The notes: generated from the letters alone by a model not told the origin. A stretch of 64,000 bases of DNA from Anopheles merus (GCF_017562075.2 NC_054082.1:22115460-22179459), one strand, 5' to 3'; counted from the first letter of the stretch, positions 37,793 through 51,186 are shown. Numbers and translations are program-made.

Positions 37793-38088
37793 TAAGTGTG
37801 TACGAGTGTGTAATACGAGGATCTTACCGCCGGAAGGGCAGCAGGCAGGCATCAATACTTAACGTGTGCCGCATCAAGCGCGAATCAAAGCAACCGCGAG
37901 TGCAGGTGCCCCGTGTGCTACAACACCCACCACACACACACACACACACACACACGCCCAAACGGCCGCTTGCCAGCAGAAAGAAAGAAATCGTGGCAAA
38001 AACGGCCGAAATCTTGCGGCCTTTCTAGCCACGGCGAACCACATTCCGGCTCCACCAGCAACAACGACTACTTCAACGATCTGCACAC

Positions 38089-38103
38089 ATGGCACAGCCT
38101 AGG
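38089..38103 (+). CDS. hth: homothorax coding exon 1 (codons 1-5, MAQPR)
   Basis: The start codon at 38,089 is followed by four codons (Ala-Gln-Pro-Arg) and then a consensus donor, GTAAGT, at 38,104. Joined in phase 0 to the exon at 62,033, this gives MAQPR-YEDGLHGYGMD, matching the insect Hth N-terminus as I know it (Drosophila begins MAQPRYDDGLHGYGMD). Hth is a MEIS-class TALE homeodomain factor. It binds Extradenticle, promotes its nuclear localisation and acts as a Hox cofactor. The start is chosen by this match and by the absence of any ATG in the roughly 290 bases before it. The start context is moderate, with C at -3 and G at +4. The coding part is very short, so an ORF scan misses it. 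Exon 1 extends upstream as 5' UTR. Confidence 0.93.
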
Positions 38104-38191
38104 GTAAGTTTGGTGATTGTTTTTCCTTCCAGGGGGTTTTGCGGGACCCGCGATCGCGAGACGCCTTCTCGGCCGTGTGATCGCGTCTCAG

Positions 38192-38199
38192 TATAAATA
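38192..38199 (+). promoter_or_regulatory. Consensus TATA box in hth intron 1
   Basis: TATAAATA, followed by G, lies 88 bases into intron 1. It is a textbook TATA box in otherwise GC-rich surroundings. A start about 30 bases on (near 38,222) has no clear initiator. It may be a cryptic or alternative promoter, or chance. Confidence 0.3.
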
Positions 38200-40166
38200 G
38201 ACTGGTTGAGGGGCACTGATCGGGCGGGACATTTGAGGGACAGAAAAGAAGGAGCGAGAGCGCACCGACCACGTAGGAGTGGTGATGGTGGATTTTTTTT
38301 TCTTCGGGTTCGTGCGGATGCTGGAGGACTCGTGGACCTCCGCGCCGCAACGCGCACCGCGTTCGAGGATCGTTCGAGAATTCTTAATTTAAATGCAAAT
38401 TTCAAACCCATCATAATCTCTTTCCGAGTTCGGAGGAGTTTTTACAAGGAACGTATTTACTCCCTACCCCTGCCCAGGTTAGGGGTGGTGTGGTACATTC
38501 CAAGAAGTCGATCGTGCCAGCCGTCCACAGGTAGTGTGTGACGGCCTGAGCGGCCCGGACTTTGGGCGGTTAAAGACAGTTTCAGTTTTCGGGGTTTGCC
38601 GCGCACCATAAAGCGTTAGAACTCTGTGTGCCCATGTGTGTGTGTTTGTTCGTCGGCCAAACAGAAACAAACAGTCAAGCGGTGGTCCGTTTTTGGAGGG
38701 GGGTGCCGTGCTGAGAGTTGTCTCCTGCCAATAAAATCCCTTATTATTGGTACCGTGAAACTCCGGCATGTGCGCTTGTTTGTGGGTGTGAATAAGAGCC
38801 TGCATGTGTGTGTGTGTGTCAGTAGATGCAAATGTCAGCGGGAGATGGTGATATTGGTTAGGCAGGCAAAAGAGGGATGCCCGGACCGAACCCTCTGATT
38901 AACTGCGGGTCTTAACAGCGGGAGTCAGCTGCCAACGAGCGGGAATTCGTCTTTTCCTTGCCAGAATGAGCCTGCCGGCTGATGGCTAGTTTGGCGGAAG
39001 GTACAACAGAGGGAGAGAGAGAGAACGTTCAGGAATGACCTCCTCCTTCGCCACAGGTAGAAAACCCCAGCACCCATAGGTGCCTCAACCGGGTTCATTC
39101 TAATCCGGTGAAAGAAGAAAGTACCGAACCCGAGGAGCGCGCAACCCAGCGCAAGAAAAACACACAAAGTTGATTGGATTTTCGGGGCGAAAAAAGAAAA
39201 CCGGCACACAACAGTCCTATTAACAAGCGCTAAGGGTGTTTTGCCGGCCGAGCGAATCAGGAGGGAAGTGCACCTACACACACACACACACTACCCAACT
39301 GCTAGCAGCTACCCGTCGCTCAAAAAGGGATATTTGTACGGTTTGTTACGATCATAAACGGATCGAAGGTCGGCTGCGTTTGGCAGGCAAATTAACTGCA
39401 CGCAGAAGATGTGACCGACACTTCCACCATAAGCCACCATAAAACGGTAACCAGCTTAAAAGTCGAAGTCGCAGGAGAGAAGTGTAAATACGGTAACGGT
39501 ACCACCACCCTGCGGAGGGGGTGAACCGAAGCAAAGGAAACTAACAACGGACAGGAAGGTACCAGCCTGATCCAAAGTTAACTCTTTATGATCGTGATTT
39601 TTCGGGCGATCGTAAACTTGTCATATAAACATACCGAAACACACACACACGCACATGTACGATCGCTCACCTTCCCGCTGTTTGCGGGCTCGCAAATCAT
39701 CCACCAAGCAACCATATCGGCTTGCTCGCTGTTTATTTGGGGGGGGGGGGCAGGGAAAGAACACACACCCATTTGCCCATTAAGCCTTTTCGGGATGGTC
39801 CGAAACACACAAGACACAACCGATCTCGTGTGCGAAATCTTGAGTTGAAGCTTGTTCCGTGTGCTTGGGGAGTAATGATCCTCGTTCCACGGAGATATCA
39901 CATTCCGAGCAGCAGGCACAGAAAGAAAGCACCAAACACACACACACTTAGAATTCGGGGCGCTGATTATGAAGGCCCCCATATCCAGGAAGGCATTATC
40001 CAGCACAAGGGGCCACATCTCATACGGCTCATAATTATATGACTTTTTCGTGACGTTCGCGGCGGCTGCTAAGGTTGCCATGGCAGTAATGGTTCGGATT
40101 TAAGTGTCTCGTTTTTTTTGTTTTTATTGTGAACCTTCATAGCGCGGATTGTAAAAGCATGATGAA

Positions 40167-40168
<2 letters not shown>

Positions 40169-40258
<90 letters not shown>
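40169..40258. repeat. Uninterrupted (AC)45 microsatellite in intron 1
   Basis: Ninety bases of pure AC repeat lie about 2 kb downstream of exon 1, the longest perfect microsatellite in the window. Its purity implies recent slippage and high polymorphism. Confidence 0.97.
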
Positions 40259-40260
<2 letters not shown>

Positions 40261-43200
40261 GAGAAAGCTTGAATTACAACCCCGATGAAAGGATTAAAGC
40301 TAAACAAGGTGCCTGCGCGTACCGACAACATCGGACGCATCTCACAACCCCCTTCTGACAAGGCAATATCCTCCTCTTCATTGCTTTTAAAATGTTGTAA
40401 AGCTGCAACTTTTGGGCGACGGGTGGTGCTAACAAGGCTAGCAAAAGCTTATTGGCTGGTTTATGTGCAATTTCGGTATGATTGCGTCGCTATAAAATTG
40501 TTTGCAAACAGCACACTAAGTGCGTACTGAAGGAGACAAGCGAGAGATAGAGGGAGAGTTTATGGCGGAAGATCGGCGGCACCGTTCGGCGAAGCATTGA
40601 TGGGTCTATTGCAAATCACATTCCGCTGTAAATGAGGAGTAGGCAATATTGTGACCGCCAGATTTCATATTTTATAGCACACTTCAATGACGCGCTGCGG
40701 TACTGTGGCCCCCGCCGTTCGGCCCTACTTGTGAAGTGTGCAACCGGCTGGAAAGTGCATTTGTTCAAACAACTTCAGCGCGGCGGAATAGTACGCGGGC
40801 TGAAGGAAAGAGTGTGATCAATTTGTGCCAGAGTGATCGGCCCCACCAAAACCTTCGTTCCCGTTGATGCGGTGTGTCGTTTCTCCATTTCTGTTTCTTT
40901 TTGTTGCAACTCAATCGTTCGAATGCGACACAAAAAAGAAAGAACTCCCCACGCCCCGCAAGAACAGAACCGATTAACGAAAGACCGGGTCGAGTAATTA
41001 AATGTCTAATGGCAACACGGAATGCAGCGGGTCGATGTCGTCCGCCGAGGACCATCGGTGAAATTGACCGATTGTCCTAACGCACGCCCGCACCGTGCCG
41101 TTTTGCGTAAAACCCAGCGCAACACGCTTGATGCAAACGAAAGAGGAAGAAAAAAAAAACCCACGATGAATTATTACATTCTATTTTTACAAAGTTCGTT
41201 AAAGGGGGATGATGCTGTGTGCTGTGTTTTGTGTGTAATAAAATCTTCCTTAAAATCCCGAAAGTGGTGCGCATTTAAAAAGAGAGTGAAATACACAAAA
41301 ACCAAGCGTGGGATTTGCATTCACATGTTAAGTGACACACAGTTTTTTTTCCCTCGTCACCGCAACCCCGATCGAGCAATGATCTTTAGCATGTTCTACA
41401 TGTTTGTCTTCGCTTGTACGCGACAAACATCGATCGGTAGGATTTCCAAATTCCGACAGCATGCTTTAAGAATGGGTGCTTTCTTAATTTTTTTATAGAA
41501 TCTTCGTCTCCCCATCGCAGACGTTTTACGACGGCTCGGTTCCGGATTTCCCCGGTTCCTTTCCACCATTTGAGCGGCTTTTCCAGCGGCATATTGGCCG
41601 TCGAATCTGCATCGCAGTTTGGAGTACTAGTTGGGTGCACATCTTTTTTCCTTCCCGTCCCTTGGGCGCTAACAAGCGTCTCGTTTTATGACAACATTTT
41701 CATAAAAAGAATGTTCCCGGCTTCCCGCCGCAGCCCAAAACACGGAGTAGAGATGAGTTTCCTCGCGATTTTGTTGTCGCTGCTTTGCCTTTATTTTGCT
41801 GGTATGCCTGTGTGTGTGGTGCTGTGGTTTTTTCCCCTTCTTAGCCTAGTAATACCCTCATTGAATGTGCCAGCTTACCAGCGCGTTAGGCAAACGTGCA
41901 AGCATAAACCCACTGGGGCCCGGTGGAGGTTTGGCCATGTGGAAATTTGCGTTCAAATTGTTGTGCTTTTTTTCTCTCCCTCGCCTGCGCTGCCTGCTAG
42001 CCATATCGGCACATGCACATTGGTTGAAGCGTCAATTTCCCAAAAACCGGCTTGACTTATGCCACACAGCTTCGTTTTTTTATGTGTGAGGTTTAGAGGG
42101 GGTGCCGCTTAATGATTATTATCCCGGGCGTCGTTCGCCAGCACCAAAACAAGTGGCAATTCGCAACAGATGGGTGTACAGGGCGAATGGGTACTTTTGG
42201 GGGTGTTTATTAATATTTAACCAGCAATGGTGATGGCGAAGCGAACCCCCCAAAAAAAAAGATGCTCCGACTTTCAGAATGCGTTTCAAAGTGTGATGAA
42301 ATTCATAAAGCAAGCAGCGGCAGCCGCGTACACATTTTAATCAACTTGTATATGTTGCCGAACGAGCTCCTTTTTGTCGCGCCAAGGAGCAGAGAGTGGG
42401 AGAGAAGCAGGTTGCCAATCTAGTTGGCATATAAAATGATTACGCGTGCAAATGTTTGCGTTTGCGGTGCGTCGTCGTGTTTGTTTCGAAACCGCGCGCG
42501 TGATGCGTTTGCAGCGGCGGCTTTTTGGGGGAGAGGTTGCAAAGATTTGCCCCCCATTACCCGAACAGTAGCACTCGTTTTCCACCTTCAGTTTCAGCAC
42601 AACTCCGTGTGTGTGTGTTTTTTTTTTTAATTCAGCTATCCGTATAATGTGATGCAGGCAGTAAAAAGCTGATCGATTAAGTGTGAAATGCGGCCAAACT
42701 TTTCCCCATCAAAACTACGCACTCCGGTTTGCGATCGATGTGAAAATAGTGCACTGTGTGAAGGATAGAGTGTGCGTGTGTGTGTCTGTAGTGCTGTGTG
42801 TGTGTGTGGACGGAAAGTGGTATTATTCAAAGCCGAGTTTATTATAAATCATTACCGAAACAGTTCGGTTTCGAAATCAAATCCACCACGGACGGCCGTG
42901 GTAGAACCTCTAAAGTGCTGCAGCTTCCCAAACCGTTATTTTGTTTACACCATTAACCCCGTGCGTGTGTGTGTCTTTGTGTGTGCTAGAAGGATTAGGG
43001 ATGATCGGGAGGCACCTTCTTTATGAAATACAACTGCAACCGCAGGGGGGGAAAGTGTCTGTGTTCTTTTATTTTTTCTTCTACCACCGGCGGGATATGT
43101 GGTAGCCGCCGCCAGCCAAGAAAACATCAATCGGGCTGGAAAAACCAGACACACACAGCAAGCGCGATGCTCTCTTCTCCTCTGTTCGGCGCCATTAAAA

Positions 43201-43548
43201 GACGAAATCACGCGTTCGATTTACTTCGATCGACACAAAAATACGGTCTATGTGTGTGTGTGTTTAATTTGTTTTGTTTTTTTTTTATTCACCCCATTGC
43301 TCCGGAGACGCTTATGTTTTGCAGGACCTACTCTCTCTCACACACACACACACACACGCATCCCGGTTGTGGTATTTTATTTTTGAATAACGATCAACCG
43401 CGAGCGATCACAGCCACCCAAAAACGCACCCGACGTGGCGGGGAAGCAACGCTGTGCGTGGCTGTGGTGGAATTTTACTCCAAATGGGGGTCCCACTTCA
43501 AACGCGCAGCGAGTGCGTTTCTCACCTGTCCGGAGGGTACAGCACGTC

Positions 43549-43565
43549 GGGGGGGGGGGGGGGGG
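43549..43565. repeat. 17-base poly-G run in intron 1
   Basis: Seventeen consecutive guanines. Similar but shorter runs occur at 39,739-39,750 (G12) and 48,587-48,599 (C13). Confidence 0.9.
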
Positions 43566-44484
43566 CAAGAAGAAGGGGTTGCCTTTTGGCTGTGATTATT
43601 AAACGCGCGTGATCGATTGTATACAATCCTTGACGAGATAAACATCATGAATATATAAATTATTATTTGTTTAATCTCAGCTCACCTCGCCGCGACTTGT
43701 GGGCCGCATCATCGTATTGGAGCAGGGGGGGTTAGCACGGTGCCCAGTTGAAGTGGGGAAACTTCTCGAGGTGGGCTAGAAAATAAATTCCTCCTAGTGT
43801 TTTTGGCTGCTTTTGGGCACTTTCCTATGCGTGTGTGTGTGCGTGAAAAAGTGAGGGTAAAAATAGCGTCCAAACCGTCGTCGCAGCATCCACCGCTTTG
43901 CCTCACTCTTTTCCCACTTTTGGTGAACGAATTCGATTGCAATATGGCCATCTCCCGTGCGTTTGCTACACTAAGAAACGACGAAAAGGGCAGAAGGGGT
44001 GTATGTGTCTGTGGAAGAAGAGCCCGAGGGCGAGAGCGTTAATCATCGACAGATCTCATCTCCTCAAAGGGAGGGAGGGAGGTGTGGGTGGGGAGGTGAA
44101 AAGATGGATATTGGATGCATTGCATCACACACACACACACATAGCGAGTCCGTCGAGGCCACACGAAACTGCGGCAAAGCACCGCACAGAACCTTAAAAC
44201 CCGTCGCGTGTGAAGATGATCTTCTCTGGAAATGGCAGCCTCCCCCCTTCCCCCCGTCCAATACACCGGGGTGAGGTACGGAAAAGAACGCCGAACGGGA
44301 GGCAGCCCTAAAAATTCAATTACTGCCGGCCCCTTCGTTGCTCCCCGCAAGCGCAACCGTTCGTGCAAAAAAGGACGAGCAACCACCGCCGCGCCGCGGC
44401 AAACGACTGTCGATCGCTAAATAAATGCCGCCGTTTGTGTGCCGCGCTGCCAAAGATGCTGCTTAATCCCGCTGGCGTACCGAC

Positions 44485-44485
<1 letters not shown>

Positions 44486-44532
<47 letters not shown>
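44486..44532. repeat. (GT)23 microsatellite in intron 1
   Basis: A pure 47-base GT run. It produces Cys-Val poly-dipeptides in overlapping frames, which are not genes. Confidence 0.96.
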
Positions 44533-44535
<3 letters not shown>

Positions 44536-47500
44536 TACGGCCGAAATCCGGTCCCGCTCATCCGGACCGTCGACGATCGTGTGCATTCTTTGCGGCACGA
44601 CCCAGCGTGATGACGGTGATGATTTGTCGTTTTCATGCCGAGTTTTGCACATTCCGGGCAAGTGTGTATGCTTGCTGTGTGGCTGCCTGCGACGCATCGG
44701 TGCCGGCTGGAAATGGTTCGAACAGACCATTCCGACACGGCCACCGCATTCCGGCGACGCCACTCCAACGCCGCAAGCGCACAAGGTGGCACACCAAGTG
44801 TCGCCAAAGTGTTGGCAGTGTGTCTGCTAGAAGGTGCGTTTGCAGCGTTTATTTTGTCTCGCGGGGAAAGATATGCACCACGGTGTGAAAGTGCAATCCG
44901 CCCCCCCCCCCAGCAATCCTAACGAAAAGCTCCAAATGCATCAGTCAAACGCATCGAGAGACCCAACGGGGCACACAGCTAAATGTAGTTTTCGTTACAA
45001 CTCGAGAAGGGAACGAAAGGGAACGGACCCGAAAAAACCTTGCCCGAAAACAAAGCAAACGAGCAAAATACGTATAATTATGTGGTATAAAATGACAGTC
45101 GTAAAAGTTTATCGCCGTTTGATGGGTTTGAAAAAAAAAGGGCGTTGATCGGAATGACAGGGTGTGATTCGAGCGCTTAAAAGTTCATTTCATTTGCCTC
45201 GCTGTTGGCTTTCGCCCGGCCCTGTGCCTATGTGTCTTTATTTTTTGTTCTTCGCACTGTAGCTTTTGAGTGCGAGAGGCAGCCAACAGTATCCTCTCGA
45301 GGCGTTTTCGTCCACAACGGGGTGCAATGGGAAGGCAGCCAGGCAATAAAATTATGACCAGCGAGCAGAAGGAATGTGTTTCGATGCAAAATAAAAAAGG
45401 CACAAAGGAGGAGGAAAGTGAAGGGCACAAAAGAGCCGAGCTCTGCTCTGAACGTTAAATGATATGCAGTTTAGGAAATTATTATATTAGCGTGTTGGGA
45501 TGATCTTTCCGATTTCCTTCGGCCAGTCCTCCGGCCAGTCGGTGGGATGCTGCGAGAGTACCTGGGCCCTGGGGCCCTGGGCCTGTGCTGTTGCTGGCAA
45601 TAAAATACCAACCAAGGTCGTCGTCTTGGTGTCTCTGCCGGTTGCTGTCTCTGCCGGCTTGCTTCGTTGCACTTGAAGCCAAACTTTGGAGGAGGAAAAA
45701 GGGATTTGGATAACTGAAATCCCAATTTCCAACTCCAAAGCCTTTACGTTCACTGCGAGCGAATGTGTGCGTGTGTAAAGAAAGAGCGATTTGCACTCAC
45801 ATCAGCCGTCCTAATGGTGGCGCAAATAGTGGGCACACTGCAGCCAACCACACCAACTAGGCAAGTGATTCTAATCCGACGGTTGCCGTTGTAAAGGTCA
45901 CACCAAAGGCCGTTTCGCGCCACGATACATCTCGTACAGTCGGGCAGATAATGAGAATATGGTACAGTGCGCGCCCGCGGTGCCTCCAATGCAAGCACTC
46001 GAAAGGCACCATGCGTCCGTCGGTTAGTCGGATCGGAGCAATCGCTTACCGCACCACAACCGATGACCCGGGGATCCCCGGCGTGTCTCAGGGGCATGGG
46101 TCACAGGAACAGGAAATAAATCTAACAGTGCCGAAAACACACACACACAATGAGCGGTTGTTTCTGATGCGATCGATCGATTGAAACGCCTCCCACCGTG
46201 TGCAGTGAGGCTTCTCCACCCGACGGGTATGACATAATGCGGCAAAGTTACGGTTGCTCTTACTCTCTCCCGCACACACACACACACAAACACACACACA
46301 AACGCCCGCGAGGGTCATCATCGTTCGGGTGGTTCATAATGTCCTGTAGTCGAAACAAAAGCGGGTCACTCGAACACGAACTCTACCACTGCCTATAGGT
46401 GACAAAACACGTGCACCGACAACCGGCCGTGGCCCCCGCCGGTGGCCCTTTTTGCAGTTTGTAGTGACCGTGCGAATGGTAATAGATCACGTAACATTAG
46501 TAACGTTGCACGCGGTTACGCGGAGGGAGCGAAGGAAAGAATTCCGCTTTGGGGTTTTTTTCGTTACATTTTATTTTGTGGACCATCCCAACCCAAAAGG
46601 GCCTGGGATATGAGCGGCAAAGAAACTTGCACATAAAACAGGAATGTTTTCAATCTGTTCCCTCCAACGATTCCGACGGGAACTTGGGCCCTGGTACCTG
46701 GTGTGTCGTCCGCGTCGCCAACACACACACACACACAGAGAACACCACAAAGCAAAAAAAACCTCCACCAAACGCCATAAAGCGGCACTGGCTGCGTTTC
46801 GTTACGCCGTTAGAAATGGTCGGCGTGAAATGATTTTGGGCACATTAAATCCCCAGCTCAGCCATGCTGTCCTTTGCCCCCACGGAGGTAGCCACGGAGA
46901 ATAAGGAGGTAACCGCAGGCGGAGGCGCAGAAGATGATGACTATAATATTTTATATCGCCCCGGTCGCGCTCGCTCGCGGGCTGTGCAGAGCTTGATTTT
47001 TGACAATCTCTAATGATGTTCTCGCTGCTGCCGCCGCCGCCGCCGCCTCCATCTTTTGCTTTCGGTCTGCTTAATGCTCGCGACCCAAGTGTACCAAAAA
47101 TCATCACCCCACGATCGCACACACAGCGACAGAGGGAGCAGCATCACCGTCCATCTAGCCGCGCTTGGTGCGGTGCTAGTGAGGTGTGGAGATTGTTGTT
47201 GTGTTTTTACGATCCTAATTCCCCTGAAGGTTTTCTCGTTCGCTTGAGCGCTGTGTGTGAGTGAGTTTCTTATTCTCAGAATTTCTGTACATCCCTCCCT
47301 ATTACTATACTCCCCCCTTTAAGTATCTTCTTCTGGGTGGTTAATTCGTGTCCGAAAAGGTGTCGGAAAGTATGTCAACGACCAGCGCGTTTTTCATGCG
47401 ACACATGTGATGTATACACATGCCGAAGTCGATGACGTACAGCCTACGACGGTGTGATGGAGGACGCTGATGATGATAATGATGTTCGTGGACGATGATG

Positions 47501-47726
47501 ATGTTGGTGCATTGAAACAAACGCGGATCCTTTACGCGGACAGCTTGCCGGGCGAACACAGCAAAGCCAAACGGTTCACCCCGAAGGACCCGCGTCGTTG
47601 ACGGGTTTGGTTCGCTCGATGACGCTCGAGTGTCACCTCTCGGTGGGTGTTGGCGTTGATGAGGCCCGGCCTGAGTGCGCCTACTTCGGACCAGCATCCA
47701 CTACGCCCGGAATACCAGCATACGTA

Positions 47727-47729
<3 letters not shown>

Positions 47730-47771
<42 letters not shown>
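47730..47771. repeat. (AC)21 microsatellite in intron 1
   Basis: A pure 42-base AC run within intron 1. Confidence 0.96.
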
Positions 47772-47774
<3 letters not shown>

Positions 47775-50700
47775 GCGGTCCGATTGCCGGGCGGTGTCGT
47801 TCACCATCAATTGACGACAATTCAATGCGCGCTGGCGGCAGCAGACAGTTCCGGCGAGCGGGAAGACCCGCGATGGAGGGGAGGGCCCATGCTAACGATG
47901 GCTCTCCATTTCAATTGATCACAATTTTTCTAACAGCCGCTGTGGTTCGAGTGTCGATGTGTGTGTGTGTGTCTGTGTCCCTCCACACTGCCCACTTGGT
48001 TGTAACGAGCCAGACCGAGCGGCCGTTCGCCGGGATCGTTTAATCCGGCTGCCGGGTGGTTGCGGCCTATAGCGCTTAATTTTGAACCACTACTTCCCTT
48101 GGCCGAAAATCTCGGCCCAAGAGGGCTTCGAGATGTGCACCGGATATGTGACACACAGTGTGACAAAATTCGAAAAACTTGTCGCCACAGTGCGTCGTTG
48201 CGCCGTGTTGGTGCTGATGATTCGTAATAGTGTAAGATTCGGGGGAATGAGTGCCTCTTTTCTAACACCTTCCGGCTCCGAGATAGAGCCGTGTTCTGAG
48301 CCTGATAAGAAAACGATGGTGATCAAACTAATCAGAAGCAAAACACACAGACAACTACACACACACACACACATATACATACACGCACACAAGTATCACA
48401 CTCAAGCCCAATCGAGTTGTAAAAAGATTGGGGCAAAATGTTAAATAAATCAAACAACGCAGCAACGCGTATCTCGGTGCCCTCCCGCTTGATATGATAG
48501 GAGTGTGATGTGTGATGGTGATATCGAGAGGCTCGTTGAATTATTTTATCCGAAAACGAGTGCGACTGTTTATTCGGCTCCTTTTGCCCCCCCCCCCCCT
48601 CCTGAGATCTCCTCCTCGGCTCCGGTGTCGGTCAGACTTCAGGCCACAACTACACACCAGGCCTCAGGTGACACTATGGGCGCTCCAATTGCCCACTAAC
48701 GCGATAACAGACGGACCGGGTAGCCCCGCGTCGATGATCGGGTGTGCCCCGCGCGGCTAGACAAGTTGGCTGTGTCCCACAAAAAAAAAAAGCGCACCGT
48801 GGCCCGATACGAAATGCCTGTGCCGTGTGTTTGCAAACGGGGATACTATCAGGTCAGGTTCCGGTGGTCGCCGCCGGCGGGTACCGTTTTTGTAATCTTC
48901 AAGTCGCTGCTGTTGTTTGGGTGAACCCTACCGTGGGGTATCGGTGCGATATCGAACCGTTGCCACGACCGAGCTCCGCTTACGTCGAGAAGCGTCGATG
49001 AATGAAACTGATACTGAGCAGTAGCAGCATCAGCCACACCGAGAGGGGTGGGGGTTGGGAATACAGTTCGACAATTGTTATCAGCGCTACACGGTGCGAA
49101 CTTGTTCGACTAATCACAACTGCGAGAAGGGCACCCTGTGTGCGTCAGGTTTCGTGGTTTTGGTGGGTATTGAGAAATTCCCGTTTCCTGTTTTTTGGAC
49201 TCATCGAGCAATCGAACACCAGGGATGGGAATCAAGCATCGAGGGGCCACAAAAAAAAGAGCTCTATTGTATCGGCGCCACAGGCACAATCTTAAAGCCC
49301 AATATCCCAATTCGTCCGAAACGACACTTTGAAAGAAATCAGATTCTGTTCGGCATGTTGGCCGCTTACTGCGGCGGCGACGGAGATTTGCCGCCGGAAA
49401 CTTTCGGTGGCAAATGTTTTTCTTTGGGAAAGATAAGTTTTGGGGCGCCATGCAACTCCCCAGGCCCGTTTGCTCCCCAGGGGGGCGCACTCAGCACCCC
49501 AGCGCTCAATTGTGTAATTTGTGCTCCGTTTAAACCTTGCTTTTGCGCGCTTATTAAGCTTTTGCCGGTGCTGAGCCAGCTTGAAATCCTTTTCAACGGG
49601 ACGTTTTTAGGGGGGATTTTGTTAACTTCCCTCATCACGACCCGGTGGCTGTCAGTACCAGACCCGGTGCGTGCGTGCGTGCGTGTGTCGTCTGGTCTGG
49701 CGTTTACGTCGATCCTGGGGCGGCGGCCGCCTGCTTTGGTTCTGCTGCTTTATTAGTTGTACGAGTCGCTCCAGGGTTGGCAGACGGATATATGTATACA
49801 CATAGGGAGGGTTTTTCGCCTGCGTATGGCATGTAAGTAATGAATTTCAAAATGGCCGCGCGCATACACATACACCACACGGACGACGACGACGACCGAG
49901 CGACCGACCAAAGGGGATAGAATTGATTGATGATCCTTTTTCGGCGCCCGCTCTCGTTCCGTTACAACCTTCCCCCCGTTCGATGCGCGCGGTCTGTGTC
50001 GCATCCCGGGAGGACCTCTCCGCCAGCAAATGTTGTGAGCGTCTGTGTGTGATGGTTTTTTTTCCTTCTGCTTCCTTCTCTACTTCTTCTTCCTTTTGCT
50101 GTACGCCACACTTCTCGTTCACCCTTCCAGGTCTGGATGGGGTGGAGGGGGGTTTTGCGTTATCTTCCCCTGTTGGCTCTTTACATTATTATTCCCTTCG
50201 ATTCGAACCATTTAACAAAAAAGCCTAGGGACGGTAACAGCGACGACCTCCCCTCCCTTCGACGCCGGACGCACACACGCATGCGTTTGTGTTTTGAAGC
50301 GAACTGGGTTGGCCTCTGTTTTCCTCCTTTTTGGCCGAGGACACTTCCACGGTGGTGGTGGCGCAGCGTGGTCCAGGTCCGTGCTTAAGGTTGCCTTTAT
50401 TTTCCAACCCCAGGAACCACGGTCCGCTCCAAATTCAAATGCTTCTTTGCGTGTGTTTGTGTGGACAGCGCTGGACAGCAACTGACCAATGCCGAGGGCC
50501 CACAGGGCTGGTGGTTCTCGTCCAGCAAGGATGTATGTAAATTTGTGGACCCGCTAGCAGCAGAAAAAGGGGAAACTTGCTTTTTCAAACGTTCTTTTTT
50601 GCGTTGCTTTGCCACTTTAAAGCGGCTCAGCACACCGTGAACAAACTTAAAGCCACCAGCACAGAGCATCGGCATCGGGAATGTCACATAAGGCCGACAT

Positions 50701-51160
50701 TATCCTGCAACCCACCCTGCTTTTGACTAGGCAACGCCATGACTAGGCTGCTTTTTGCGCTCCTCCGCCAGCTGAGTTCCGGTCGGGGGAGCGCGGGACA
50801 AAACACCGGCCACACCGGGTCGAACATGAGTTGACAAATTTCCCTGCGAACGTTGTGCTGGATCCCCGTTTCTAAAGGACCTTCCTTACATATCACGCCG
50901 CACGCACATTAAATTGTCCTTTCTTGCAGCGTCATTCCGCTGATCGGCAACATTGTTCGGGTTTGTGTGCAGGAACCTTCCATCCATTTCACTGCCAAGC
51001 GCACACAGCGCGCCGCCTGCCGTGCGTGTTAGCATTGGAAATGAATAATAAAAAGCTTAAATACACACACACAAACACACACAGACACCGAGGCACAGAC
51101 ACATTTTAAGCAATCTAATTTTATCTTTAAAATACGGCAAAGAAACCCGCTTTATCATCG

Positions 51161-51186
51161 TATCGATCGGAAGGAACCGATCGATA
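51161..51186. repeat. Perfect 10-bp stem, 6-base loop hairpin in intron 1
   Basis: TATCGATCGG (51,161-51,170) and CCGATCGATA (51,177-51,186) are exact reverse complements around AAGGAA. It could be a dimeric protein-binding site or an RNA hairpin in the hth pre-mRNA. The stem is too short for a microRNA precursor. Confidence 0.75.

Larger units (their letters stand above)
33600..38088 (+). promoter_or_regulatory. hth: Probable hth promoter and long 5' leader (boundaries uncertain)
   Basis: This stretch precedes the start codon. It has CpG-containing sequence with many trinucleotide tracts: CAC at 33,973-33,996, GCC at 34,122-34,139, CAG near 35,505-35,522 and 36,745-36,763, and CGC at 37,063-37,083. 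It also has CAA/ACA-rich stretches of the kind common in insect 5' leaders. Initiator-like TCATTT (34,391) and TCAGTT (35,436) occur, but neither has a good DPE at +28, so I cannot fix the start site. Acceptor-like TTTGCAG (near 34,614) and TTTTCAG (near 35,321) leave open a spliced leader. Open frames here, including a 270-codon one at 34,609-35,421, are compositionally biased and match nothing I know. Confidence 0.5.
38210..49000. other. Intron 1, 5' half: microsatellites, no gene seen
   Basis: Non-coding DNA with CA/TG arrays and G/C runs (listed separately) and GAGA-type patches near 39,012-39,024 and 40,538-40,558. A GATCGATCGATTGA stretch lies near 46,161-46,174. No exon-like or transposon-like sequence is recognised. 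Confidence 0.65.

Noticed and set aside
37866..38102. Long uORF overlapping the hth start codon
   Set aside because: The frame has no ATG and opens with GTG, so ordinary scanning initiation is not expected.
40169..40258. CRISPR-like or satellite array
   Set aside because: Pure dinucleotide repeat without spacers, in a eukaryotic genome.
49055..49756. 233-codon forward frame in intron 1
   Set aside because: No homology recognised, no splice-site context, and competing frames on the other strand.
51161..51186. microRNA precursor
   Set aside because: A 10-bp stem is far too short, and the flanks do not extend the pairing.
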